This document shows, piece after piece, positions 8,775 through 18,500 of a DNA stretch of 64,000 bases. A program made the position numbers and the translations under genes. Each line of letters begins with the position of its first letter. Position 1 is the stretch's first letter. Source of the DNA: Vulcanimicrobiia bacterium (GTDB taxonomy: Bacteria > Vulcanimicrobiota > Vulcanimicrobiia > Vulcanimicrobiales > Vulcanimicrobiaceae). The notes beneath the pieces were generated by a model. That model saw nothing but the letters and a program-made list of their open reading frames with translations, had not been told where the DNA came from and ran no database searches. The stretch spans positions 1 through 64,000 of the forward strand of contig JAICWY010000007.1 of the NCBI GenBank assembly GCA_025934645.1. The letters run 5' to 3'.

Positions 8775-10139
8775 ATGGCGCTTGCGGTTGGCGACCCGGA
8801 CATCTCGAACGAACTCTGGCAATCCGCACTCGCGGCTTTGGAGCACAAATTCTCCAAGCCGATCTTCGAGATGTGGATCAAGCCGCTGCGGCTGGTCTCC
8901 CTGACCGGCAACGAGCTGCTGCTTGCAGTGCAGAACAATTTCGCGCGTGATTGGGTTGAGAACCGCCTCAAAGGCCAGATTCTGGAAGTCCTGGGCGAGA
9001 TTTTCGCGACCGAGATGCAGCTGCAGCTCGTCGTCGTGGAAAACGCGGAGCCCACGGCGGCTGCGGCGTCCGTTACCGCGCAGACGCCGGCGCGCCCGGC
9101 GGCCGATTTCCGCCCCGGTAATCTGAATTCGCGCTATACGTTTGAAGAATTCGTCATCGGCAACTCCAACCGGTTCGCGCATGCGGCCGCGCAGGCGGTT
9201 GCCGCGGCGCCGGCGCGCGCGTACAACCCGCTGTTTCTCTACGGCGGCGTCGGTCTGGGAAAAACGCATCTCATGCACGCGATCGGACATCGCGCGCTGC
9301 AAGACAATCCCGAGGCCAACGTCGTGTACGTCTCCAGCGAGAAGTTCACGAACGAATTCATCATCGCGGTTCAAAACAACAAGACGGTCGATTTTCGCAA
9401 CAAGTACCGCCTTGTGGACGTCCTCTTGATCGACGACATTCAGTTCTTGGAAGGCAAAGAGGGCACGCAAGAAGAGTTCTTCCACACCTTCAACGCACTG
9501 CATGAATCGGGACGGCAGCTCGTCATCTCCAGCGACCGTCCGCCCAAAGAGATCCAAACGCTGGAAAACCGGCTGCGATCGCGATTCGAGTGGGGACTTC
9601 TCACCGACATTCAATCGCCGGATCTGGAAACGCGCGAAGCGATTCTGCGTAAGAAGGCGGAATCCGAAAAGATTCCGGTGCCCGATGAAGTGACCTCGTT
9701 TATCGCCAAGGTCATTCCGTCGAACATCCGCGAACTCGAAGGCGCGCTCATTCGCGTAGTCGCGTTCTCCTCGCTGACGAAATCGCCAATCACGGTCGAT
9801 CTCGCCGCCGAAGTTTTGAAGAACGCCGTCGCGCAAGCTCCGCTGCGCCGCGTAACGATCGCTTCTATTAAAGAGAAGATTGCCAAAGCGCACGGGCTGA
9901 CCGTCAAAGAGATGGACAATCACCGGCGCGACCAGCGCGTCGCCGCACCGCGGCAGATCGCCATGTACGTATGCACCGAACTGACCGAATCTTCGCTGCC
10001 GCACATCGCCCGTGAGTTCAACAAGAAAGACCACACGACGGTCATGTACGCGCGCGACAAAGTCAAAGAGCAGATGCAGCGGGACGAGGCCTACCGAAAC
10101 AAAATCAGGCAACTCGTGGCGCTCTGCCAAAACGAGTAA
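8775..10139 (+). CDS. dnaA: Chromosomal replication initiator DnaA
   Basis: NPLFLYGGVGLGKTHLMHAIGH Walker A; KKDHTTVMYARDKV DnaA signature. Confidence 0.98.
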   Translation: MALAVGDPDISNELWQSALAALEHKFSKPIFEMWIKPLRLVSLTGNELLLAVQNNFARDWVENRLKGQILEVLGEIFATEMQLQLVVVENAEPTAAAASVTAQTPARPAADFRPGNLNSRYTFEEFVIGNSNRFAHAAAQAVAAAPARAYNPLFLYGGVGLGKTHLMHAIGHRALQDNPEANVVYVSSEKFTNEFIIAVQNNKTVDFRNKYRLVDVLLIDDIQFLEGKEGTQEEFFHTFNALHESGRQLVISSDRPPKEIQTLENRLRSRFEWGLLTDIQSPDLETREAILRKKAESEKIPVPDEVTSFIAKVIPSNIRELEGALIRVVAFSSLTKSPITVDLAAEVLKNAVAQAPLRRVTIASIKEKIAKAHGLTVKEMDNHRRDQRVAAPRQIAMYVCTELTESSLPHIAREFNKKDHTTVMYARDKVKEQMQRDEAYRNKIRQLVALCQNE

Positions 10140-10152
10140 AGAATGCAAAGCC

Positions 10153-10175
10153 GGCCCGGGAAATGCTCCCGGGCC
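10153..10175 (+). terminator. Stem-loop after dnaA, no clear U-tract
   Basis: GGCCCGGGA-AATGC-TCCCGGGCC perfect arms 14 nt after the dnaA stop. Confidence 0.55.
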
Positions 10176-10437
10176 GCTTCATTATATATACGCGTTGCTA
10201 TACACGCTTTTGCGCACAGGGTGGGCAAGCGTTCGTGGATAACTGCTCGGGGGCGCGGGCGCGTGGAGATGTGTATGAGACGACCCCGGACCTTGCACAC
10301 CTTATTCCGGGCGAAAACCCGCACCGTTACGAGAGAATCGGCGGTTGTTCGCAGAATACACCGCCTTACTACTAATACGGTTAGGTCTTTTTAAACTAAA
10401 GAGCGAGTAGACCGACGAAAGACGAAGTGGATAGACC

Positions 10438-11553
10438 GTGAAGTTCACCTGTAACACCAAAGATATTTCCGGAGCCGTCGGCGCGGCCAGCAAGGTCGTC
10501 AACGCGCATACCACCGTGCCGATCCTCTCCAACGTGCTGCTCACGGCCGAGGAAGGCAAGATCTCGGTCCGCGCGACGGACCTGGAACTCACGCTGCAGC
10601 ATGCCTTCCCGGCGCAAGTCGCCGAAGGCGGCAGCGTCACCATTCCGGCCAAGCTCTTCAGCAGTTATCTGGGCAATCTCCAAGCCGGCTTGCTGGAACT
10701 CACCGGCACGCCGACCCGCGCCAGCGTGAAGTGCGAACGAAGCAACTACGACTTCCATGCATTACCGGCCGATGAGTATCCGCCGCTTCCGGCGGCGCAA
10801 CGCGGGCAGAACTTCAAACTCGCGGGCAAACGCTTCCGCGAAGGCGTGAACGCCACCATCTTCGCCGCTTCGAGTGAAGAGGCGCGCGGCGCGGTGCTGA
10901 TGGGCACGCTGCTCGAACTCGAAGGCGACTCGCTGACGATGGTCGCGACCGACGGCTACCGCCTCGCACGCTATCAAACAACGCTGGAGAGCGGCGTCTC
11001 GGGCGCGGAGCGGTACATCGTGCCGTCGCGCGCACTATCCGAGGCCTCGCGCAATCTGGGCGGCACGGAGAGCGTGGAAGTGGCAGCGCTGGGTGCGCAG
11101 AGCAATCAACTCGCGTTCGGCGCCGGCGATACGTCGATCGTCGTGCGTCTCGTCGACGGGCAGTATCCGAATTACGGCCAGGTTATCCCGGCCAAGTTCG
11201 ACCGCTCGATCACGGTCAATACCGCCTCGCTCATCAGCAGCCTTCGCCGGGCCGAACTCGTCGCCGGGGATCGCGCCAGCATGGTCAAGCTCGCGGTTTC
11301 GAACCAAACGCTGATCGTCACGGCCAGTTCCGATGTATCCGGCAACGCCTACGAAGAGCTCGAAGTCGAGCAGACCGGCGAAGATCTCACCATCGCGTTC
11401 AACGCGCGCTACCTGGTCGAAATTCTCAACCACATCGACTCGGCGCAGACGGTGCTCGAATTCCTTGGGCCTCTCTCGCCGGCGGCGATCCGTCCGGTGG
11501 AACCGCCCGAGGGCGCGCAACAGCTCTACGTCCTCATGCCCCTGCGCCAATAG
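10438..11553 (+). CDS. dnaN: DNA polymerase III beta subunit (sliding clamp)
   Basis: Clamp-type sequence ending in YVLMPLRQ; position after dnaA; GTG start. Confidence 0.96.
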   Translation: MKFTCNTKDISGAVGAASKVVNAHTTVPILSNVLLTAEEGKISVRATDLELTLQHAFPAQVAEGGSVTIPAKLFSSYLGNLQAGLLELTGTPTRASVKCERSNYDFHALPADEYPPLPAAQRGQNFKLAGKRFREGVNATIFAASSEEARGAVLMGTLLELEGDSLTMVATDGYRLARYQTTLESGVSGAERYIVPSRALSEASRNLGGTESVEVAALGAQSNQLAFGAGDTSIVVRLVDGQYPNYGQVIPAKFDRSITVNTASLISSLRRAELVAGDRASMVKLAVSNQTLIVTASSDVSGNAYEELEVEQTGEDLTIAFNARYLVEILNHIDSAQTVLEFLGPLSPAAIRPVEPPEGAQQLYVLMPLRQ

Positions 11554-11630
11554 TGCTGCGGGCAGCATTCGAAGTACACGCTTCAGCGGCGGCCGTTCCG
11601 GCCGCCGTTGCTGCTGTGTAGACGTTTGCA

Positions 11631-12731
11631 ATGCTGCTAAGCACCCTGCATCTTTCCAACATGCGCAATTACGCGCAATTGGAATTGGAGCCGGCGGCCG
11701 GGTTGAATCTGTTCGTGGGGCGCAACGCGCAAGGCAAGAGTAATTTGCTCGAAGCGATCTCGTTGCTCGGCACCGGAAAATCGTTTCGCACGAGCCGAGA
11801 AAAAGATTTGATTCGCGACGGCTTCGAGATCGCGTCGATATCCGGCGAAGCGCACGTGCGCGCGGGAACGGTGCGGCTCGGCTGCACGGTTACGGCAACG
11901 CCACGCGGCACGCGCAAAATGTATGCGGTGAACGGCCGCGGCGTGCGGTACGCAAAGTTTCTCGGCAGTCTGCGCGTCGTAACATTCGTTCCGGCCGATC
12001 TGCAACTCGTGAGCGGAGCGCCGGCCGGACGGCGGTCGTTTTTGAATTCGGCGCTCGCGCAAGAGCAGAAGACGTATTATCACGAACTCGCGCGATACCA
12101 AAAAGCGCTGATGCAAAAATCGGCGCTGCTGCGCGGCGATGCAGAACCCGATGCCGATCTGTTGGCAATTTACAACGAGACGCTCGTGGAAGCGGGAACG
12201 GAACTCATGCTCGCCCGCGATCAGATCGTGCGCGCGCTCAGCGAATCGGCGGCGATGGTGCACGCGGGATGGACCGGCGGCGCCGAGCGGCTGCAGATCG
12301 CGTACGTGCCGAACGTGCCCTTCGAAGTTCCCGCGCAGGACGCGATCGCCGGCGCCTTTGCCGCGAAACTCCGCGCGTTGGCGCAGCAAGAGCGGGCGCG
12401 CCGGACGACACTCGTCGGCCCGCATCGCGACGACGTGGACCTGCAGCTCGACGGACACTCCCTCGCCGCGTACGGCTCGCAAGGACAGCAGCGCACGGCG
12501 GTACTTGCGCTCAAGGTTGCCGAATACAGCGTTATGCTCGAACGTTCCGGCGAGGCGCCGCTTTTGCTGCTAGACGACGTGCTCTCGGAATTGGATCCGG
12601 GGCGCGCGCAGGCTTTCTTGTCCGGCGTCGGCGGCTTCGAGCAGGCATTCATCACCGCGACCCATCTTCCGGAGGGCCTTAGCCAGGCCCGCGTGTGGTC
12701 CATCGACGCCGCGCAGGTCCGGCCGGCATGA
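11631..12731 (+). CDS. recF: DNA replication/repair protein RecF
   Basis: LSNMRNYAQLELEPAAGLNLFVGRNAQGKSNLLEAI; LLLDDVLSELD. Confidence 0.96.
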   Translation: MLLSTLHLSNMRNYAQLELEPAAGLNLFVGRNAQGKSNLLEAISLLGTGKSFRTSREKDLIRDGFEIASISGEAHVRAGTVRLGCTVTATPRGTRKMYAVNGRGVRYAKFLGSLRVVTFVPADLQLVSGAPAGRRSFLNSALAQEQKTYYHELARYQKALMQKSALLRGDAEPDADLLAIYNETLVEAGTELMLARDQIVRALSESAAMVHAGWTGGAERLQIAYVPNVPFEVPAQDAIAGAFAAKLRALAQQERARRTTLVGPHRDDVDLQLDGHSLAAYGSQGQQRTAVLALKVAEYSVMLERSGEAPLLLLDDVLSELDPGRAQAFLSGVGGFEQAFITATHLPEGLSQARVWSIDAAQVRPA

Positions 12732-13558
12732 GGCCGCTCAAGAACGCTCTGCGCGCCTGGGAGCCGGGTGCGGCGCTCAGCGGCGATCCCCTCACCAATA
12801 TCAAGGCAGCGTGGCCCGCCATCGTGGGCGATGAGGTCGCGGTAAATTCGCGTCCGGCCGAGATCGCCCGCGACACCCTTCTAGTGGTCACGCGGTCGAG
12901 CGCGTGGAGCCAGCAGCTCGCCTTTCTGAGCGAACAAGTACTCGAGGGTATCCGCGAACGCACGGGGATTGCGCTCGAGCGCGTGCGCTTCCGCGTCGGA
13001 CGCGTAACCGAGAACGCCGCCGCACTGCCGCGTAGAACGCGTCCGGCGCCGCGCGCGCGACTGCAGAACGCCAGACCACCGGTGCAATCGCTGGAAGCCG
13101 CTTTTGCGCGTTTCAAAGAAGACGTCGCTGCGAGCGAGCGGGCCAAAGCGGCCGCCGGGTGGAAAGAATGCACCCGGTGCGGCGTCCGGATTTCTCCGGC
13201 GTCGGGGCCGTTCTGCGTGCCGTGCGAGAACGCATCGGCGCAAGAACGGGATGCGCGCGTGGCGCGGCTACTCTTTGAAGTGCCGTGGCTCGGATATGCG
13301 GGCATCGCGCCCCTGGTCGAGGGTCTTACGCCGCAAGCTTACGAGGCGATCCGGCTGCAACTGCTTCGACGCTGGAAAGACGTGTTGGAACGCGTCCGGC
13401 GGACGGGCGGCGCGCAGCTGACGACGCGCGATCGCATGATCGCAAGTTCGTACGTGCTCCTCAAAAGTGAACTCGATCCCGAGCGGATCGCGCCTGCCGT
13501 GGTGCGCGATTTGCTGGGCGATGAATTGCACGAAATCTTCTACGGCAGCGAGAAATAA
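12728..13558 (+). CDS. DUF721/DciA-like protein with zinc-ribbon-like C-terminal extension
   Basis: N-terminus WPAIVGDEVAVNSRPAEIARDTLLVVTRSSAWSQQLAFLSEQVLEGI matches DUF721; CTRCGVRISPASGPFCVPCEN CxxC pair. Confidence 0.8.
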   Translation: MRPLKNALRAWEPGAALSGDPLTNIKAAWPAIVGDEVAVNSRPAEIARDTLLVVTRSSAWSQQLAFLSEQVLEGIRERTGIALERVRFRVGRVTENAAALPRRTRPAPRARLQNARPPVQSLEAAFARFKEDVAASERAKAAAGWKECTRCGVRISPASGPFCVPCENASAQERDARVARLLFEVPWLGYAGIAPLVEGLTPQAYEAIRLQLLRRWKDVLERVRRTGGAQLTTRDRMIASSYVLLKSELDPERIAPAVVRDLLGDELHEIFYGSEK

Positions 13559-13567
13559 CAAAACTAC

Positions 13568-15475
13568 ATGGCTGATAATTATGGTGCGGAGCAGATTGAG
13601 GTCCTCAAGGGCCTCGAAGCGGTCCGCAAGCGTCCCGGTATGTACATCGGCAACACCGCAGAGCGCGGGTTGCACCAGCTGGTGTACGAAGCGGTCGACA
13701 ACGCGGTAGACGAAGCGCTCGCCGGACACGCAAAAAACATTAAAGTCGTTCTGTACAAAGACAACTCGTGTTCCGTCGAAGACGACGGCCGCGGCATTCC
13801 GGTCGACATCCATGCCGAAGAGAAGATGCCGGCCGTCGAAGTCATCATGACGATTCTGCACGCGGGCGGTAAGTTCGGCAAAGGCGGCTACAAGGTTTCC
13901 GGCGGCCTGCACGGCGTCGGCATTTCCGTCGTGAACGCGCTCTCGTCGCAGATGACGACTCGCGTCAAACGCGACAGCAACGTCTACGAGATAAAATTCG
14001 AGCGCGGCATCACGGTGCAGAAGCTCAAAAAAGTCGGCAAGACGGCCGGCCCCGACGACAACGGCACGTTTCAATGGTTCTTGCCGGACACCGACGTGTT
14101 CGAGGTTTCGGAATTCCACTGGGACGTGCTGGCGAAGCGTTTGCGCGAGCTCGCATTCCTGAACCGCGGCCTTTCGATCACGCTGCGCGACGAGCGCCCC
14201 GAACAAGTGCGCGAGCGTACGTTCAAATTCGACGGCGGCATCATCTCGTTCGTGCAGTTCTTGAACGAGAAAAAGGATCCGATCCACTCGGATCCGATCT
14301 CCACGCACAACGAACGCGACGGCGTTGATGTCGAGGTCGCGATGCAGTGGACCGACACGTACACCGAGTTGATCTATTCGTACGCGAACAACATCAACAC
14401 GATCGAAGGCGGCATGCATTTGACCGGCTTTCGCACGGCGGTCAGCAACGCGGTCAACACGTATGCGAAGAAGCGCGGCATCCTCAAAGAGTCCGAGAGC
14501 AATCTCTCCACCGACGACTGCATGGAAGGCCTCACGGCCGTGGTTTCCGTCAAACTCGCCGAGCCGCAGTTCGAAGGGCAGACGAAGACCAAACTCGGTA
14601 ACGCGAAAGTGCGCAACATCGTGTACGGGCTCGTGAACGAGCGCATGGAGTTCTTCTTCGAGGAGAATCCCAAGTACGCGCGCGCCATCATCGATAAGTG
14701 CATGCAGGCGCAGCGCGCCCGCGAAGCGGCGAAAAAAGCGCGCGACCTCTCGCGCCGCAAGAACGCGCTCGAGGGCTCGGGACTGCCCGGCAAGCTGGTG
14801 GATTGCAAGAACAACAATCCGGCCGAGAGCGAGATCTTCTTGGTCGAGGGCGACTCGGCCGGCGGAACGGCCAAGGGCGGCCGCGACCCGAACACACAAG
14901 CGATTCTTCCGCTGCGCGGCAAGATCATCAACGTCGAGAAGGCGCGTTTGGACAAGGTGCTTTCCAACGAAGAGATCCGCACGATGATCACCGCGTTCGG
15001 CACCGGTTTCGGCGATGAGTTCGACGCCGGCAAGCTGCGCTATCACAAGATCATCATCATGACCGACGCGGATGTCGACGGCTCGCACATCCGCACGCTG
15101 CTCCTCACGTTCTTCTACCGGCAGATGAAGCCGCTGGTCGAGGAAGGCTTCGTGTACATCGCGCAGCCGCCGCTCTACGGCGTGCGCAAGGGCAAGAAGC
15201 AGTGGTACGCGTTCAGCGAGCCCGAGCTGCGCTCGATCGTCGGCGAAGACGGCAAAGACTTCGTCGTCCAGCAATACAAGGGCTTGGGCGAGATGGATGC
15301 CGAGCAGCTCGCCGTGACGACGATGGAAGTCGGAAACCGCCGCCTCAAGCAGATTACGGTGGAAGACGCGGTCGAGGCCGAGCAGATCTTCACCGATTTG
15401 ATGGGCGACAAAGTCGAACCGCGCAAACAATACATCTTCGACTTCGCGAAGAGCGTGAAGAACTTAGACCTGTAA
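13568..15475 (+). CDS. gyrB: DNA gyrase subunit B
   Basis: LKGLEAVRKRPGMYIGNT; EGDSAGGTAKGGRDP; TDADVDGSHIRTLLLTFFYR. Confidence 0.97.
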   Translation: MADNYGAEQIEVLKGLEAVRKRPGMYIGNTAERGLHQLVYEAVDNAVDEALAGHAKNIKVVLYKDNSCSVEDDGRGIPVDIHAEEKMPAVEVIMTILHAGGKFGKGGYKVSGGLHGVGISVVNALSSQMTTRVKRDSNVYEIKFERGITVQKLKKVGKTAGPDDNGTFQWFLPDTDVFEVSEFHWDVLAKRLRELAFLNRGLSITLRDERPEQVRERTFKFDGGIISFVQFLNEKKDPIHSDPISTHNERDGVDVEVAMQWTDTYTELIYSYANNINTIEGGMHLTGFRTAVSNAVNTYAKKRGILKESESNLSTDDCMEGLTAVVSVKLAEPQFEGQTKTKLGNAKVRNIVYGLVNERMEFFFEENPKYARAIIDKCMQAQRAREAAKKARDLSRRKNALEGSGLPGKLVDCKNNNPAESEIFLVEGDSAGGTAKGGRDPNTQAILPLRGKIINVEKARLDKVLSNEEIRTMITAFGTGFGDEFDAGKLRYHKIIIMTDADVDGSHIRTLLLTFFYRQMKPLVEEGFVYIAQPPLYGVRKGKKQWYAFSEPELRSIVGEDGKDFVVQQYKGLGEMDAEQLAVTTMEVGNRRLKQITVEDAVEAEQIFTDLMGDKVEPRKQYIFDFAKSVKNLDL

Positions 15476-15496
15476 TCCTTCGTTCTCCAAAGTAAA

Positions 15497-15520
15497 CCCA
15501 GGATGCGACGGCATCCTGGG
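15497..15520 (+). terminator. Stem-loop between gyrB and the TamB-like gene
   Basis: CCCAGGATGC-GACG-GCATCCTGGG perfect 10-bp arms; no U-tract. Confidence 0.5.
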
Positions 15521-15544
15521 GTATAACGCTCGGCGGAGGGACGT

Positions 15545-18500
15545 TTGCGGAGATGGTGGGGCGGCGCCCTTGCGGCGCTGGTGCTACTGGTGGTCGTGCT
15601 TGTCGTGCTGTTTCCAAGCGGCGCGGCTCGCATTACGCTTTCGACCATCGTCGGGCCGCTCACCGGCTATAACGTCCGCGTCGGCGACCTGCGGCTGCAG
15701 TCGCATCACGGTGCGCTCGTCGACGTGCACGTCTCGCGCGGCGGACAGCCGGTGCTCGACGCGCAGCGCATCGATCTCTACTACGACCCCCGCGATCTGC
15801 TTCCGGGCAGCAAGCACCGCTTCGGCATAACGGCCGTCACCATCGACCATCCGCAGATCACGATCGTCCACAACGAGAACGGCACGTACAACGTCGCGGT
15901 TCCGAAGGCCGTCGGCGGCGGCACGCGCGGGCCACAGGGGCCTTTAGCGCCGCTCGATTTCACCATCCGCGTGCGCGACGCGTCGGCCACGCTGATCGAC
16001 CAGTACCGCTATTATAAAGAAAGCCGCACGCAGCGCGTGGACGGCATCAACGCCGACGTCAGCGTCAACACGGTCACGGCCACCAAATATCTGGTGACCG
16101 GAACGCTCCAAGATAGCGGGCCGCAGCACTTCCGCATGGCGGGTACGATCGATTACGTCCGCGGGTACGCGCTGCACCACGTGAGCGTGACGGCGATTCC
16201 GATTACCACCATCGGCAACTACTTCATCAACTCACGCGCGGCGCACATTCTGGGCGGCACGGTCCGGAACTTCGATCTACGCGCATGGGCGTTCGACGTT
16301 CGCCCAAATACCTCGCCGCAGTATCATCTTGCCGGCAGCGGCTATTTGCGCGACGGGCACATCGAGGTCGCGTCGCTCGATTCGCCCATCGTCCACATCA
16401 ACGGCGGAATCACGGTGTTCGACTCCGGATTCGCGGCGCGCAAACTGACCGCGACGGTCGGCCACATTCGGATATCGTTCGCCGGCGGCATCTTCGATTT
16501 CCGCAATCCGCAGTTCCGTCTGGGCGTCGAAGGCCGCGGCGACCTGCGAAATCTCAAGGAAATCGTCAAGTTCGCGGCGGGCTTGCCGATTCGCGGCGCT
16601 TTGCGCATCCACGCGCTCATCGAAGGCGACATCGGCAGCCCCGTGCTGATGATCGGGTTCGACGGCAAACGCTTCAACTATCAAGACGTGCCGATCGACG
16701 ATCCGCGCGGCGCGGTGGCGCTGTACCGCAACAACCTCATCGTTCTGCCGTTCCACGGCTCGTTCGACGGCCTCAAGATGCACGTGCAAGGCAATCTGAT
16801 GCTGGGTCCCCAGGTGCAGAGCGAACTCGCCCTGCACGCGATTGGATCGTCCTCACGCATTCCGTACCTGGGCGCGCTGGTTCCCGATCAACCGATCGCG
16901 ACCGAAGTGTTGCTCGGCGGCACCGATTTAAAAGTCGACGCGCGCGGATACATCGTCTCGCTGGCCGATCCGCAGAACGTCAACGGCTTCTACAATATCG
17001 ACCGGTTCGGCAACGGGAGCTTCGGTCCGATTTCGATCCGCACGCCAAGCGGCGGAACGTTGGTCGCAGCGTTCTTGCAAGATCGTCCGCACGGCAACAG
17101 CGCGTTCTGGGCTTCGGCGAACGATTTGCGGCTGAACCAACCCAAGCCGATCGACATGCCGGGCGTGAATATTCCGGAACTGCCGCCAATAGACGCGCAC
17201 ATCGTCGAGGCGAACATCGCGGGCGCCGGCGCCGGGCGCGACGTCGTCATCGGCGGTTCGGCATATCTCTCGCCAGCAACGATCGTCGGCATTCCATTCA
17301 ACACGATCGCCGCGCGTTTCGCCGGACCGTTCGCCGCATCGAAGATGAGCAGCGTGCATGCCGACGGCCCGTGGGGCACGTTCGACGGGACCGGCACGTT
17401 CGGCACCAGCATCATTGCGGCGCGCGGAAACTTCTCGGGCACCCTGCAAGGCCTGCGCACGTTCATCGGCAACTTCCCGGCGCACGGCGACATCAGCGGT
17501 CCGATGGGGATCGCGATCGCGCAAAACAAGATTTACGTGCAGGCGCAGAACGCGCAGCTGCGCGGCGCCACGATCCACGGCGTCCCGATTCAATCCATCA
17601 GCGGCACCATGGCATTCGAGAACAACGTGCTGCACGTGTACTCGGCGCAAGCGCATGCGGCGGGCGGCAGCGCCGTTGCGGCCGGCACGTTTGCAACAGG
17701 GCCGTCCAAACAATCCACGCGCATGGCGCTTGCCACGACGGCGCTCGATGCCGCCACGCTGCGAGGCGCGTTCGGCGTGCCGATTGCCGGAGGCGCGCTG
17801 CAAGCAATCGGCTCGGTAGCGCCCGGCGGCGCCGTACCGGATGTGAACGCAGGTGTCGTGCTGCGTAACGGCAGTGCTGCGGGCTACGGCCCGTTCTCGG
17901 CGACCGCAGAGATCGCGATCGCATCGGATGCGTTGCACGTGAGCGAAGGCGTGGCGGGTCTGGGAACGACGATCGCAAGTGTGAACGGCGCTATCGGCGG
18001 CATTGCCGCGGGCGTACCGCAATACGACATCAACGCCGCCGTACCGGCCGGATCGATTGCGCCGCTCACCGCCCTTGCGGGGATGTCTTCGCTCAAATAT
18101 CCGATCGACGGGAGCTTTGCGGGCGACGTGCACATCGGGGGGAGCGGCGCGAATCCCGCGGTGCGCGGCCGCGTGGCCGTGCCGGTGGGCGAGATCAACG
18201 GCCTGGGGTTCCAGGACGCGCACGCGACGATCTCCGCGAGCCGCGCCGGCGTGTCGGCGCGCGACGGCAACGTACAGGTGGGAACGACGAACGCAAAATT
18301 TTCGGCGACGCTCGCGCGCGACGAGGCGGCGTTCTCGATGCAATCGCAAGGCGCCGATCTTACCGACTTCAACGATTTCTTCGATACGGGCGACACACTC
18401 GCGGGCAAAGGGCCGCTCAGCATCTCGTTCGCGCACTTCGACGATCGAACGTACACGTCGGGCAACATCGACATTCTGGGATTGCGCTACCGCCGCTTCC

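Noticed and set aside
8676-10148. 490-aa minus-strand ORF antisense to dnaA
   Set aside because: Fully antisense to dnaA and no recognisable domain; shadow ORF.
13268-15430. 720-aa minus-strand ORF antisense to gyrB
   Set aside because: Typical GC-rich mirror ORF over a strongly conserved gene; composition (D/R/V/L-rich) and full antisense overlap argue against coding.
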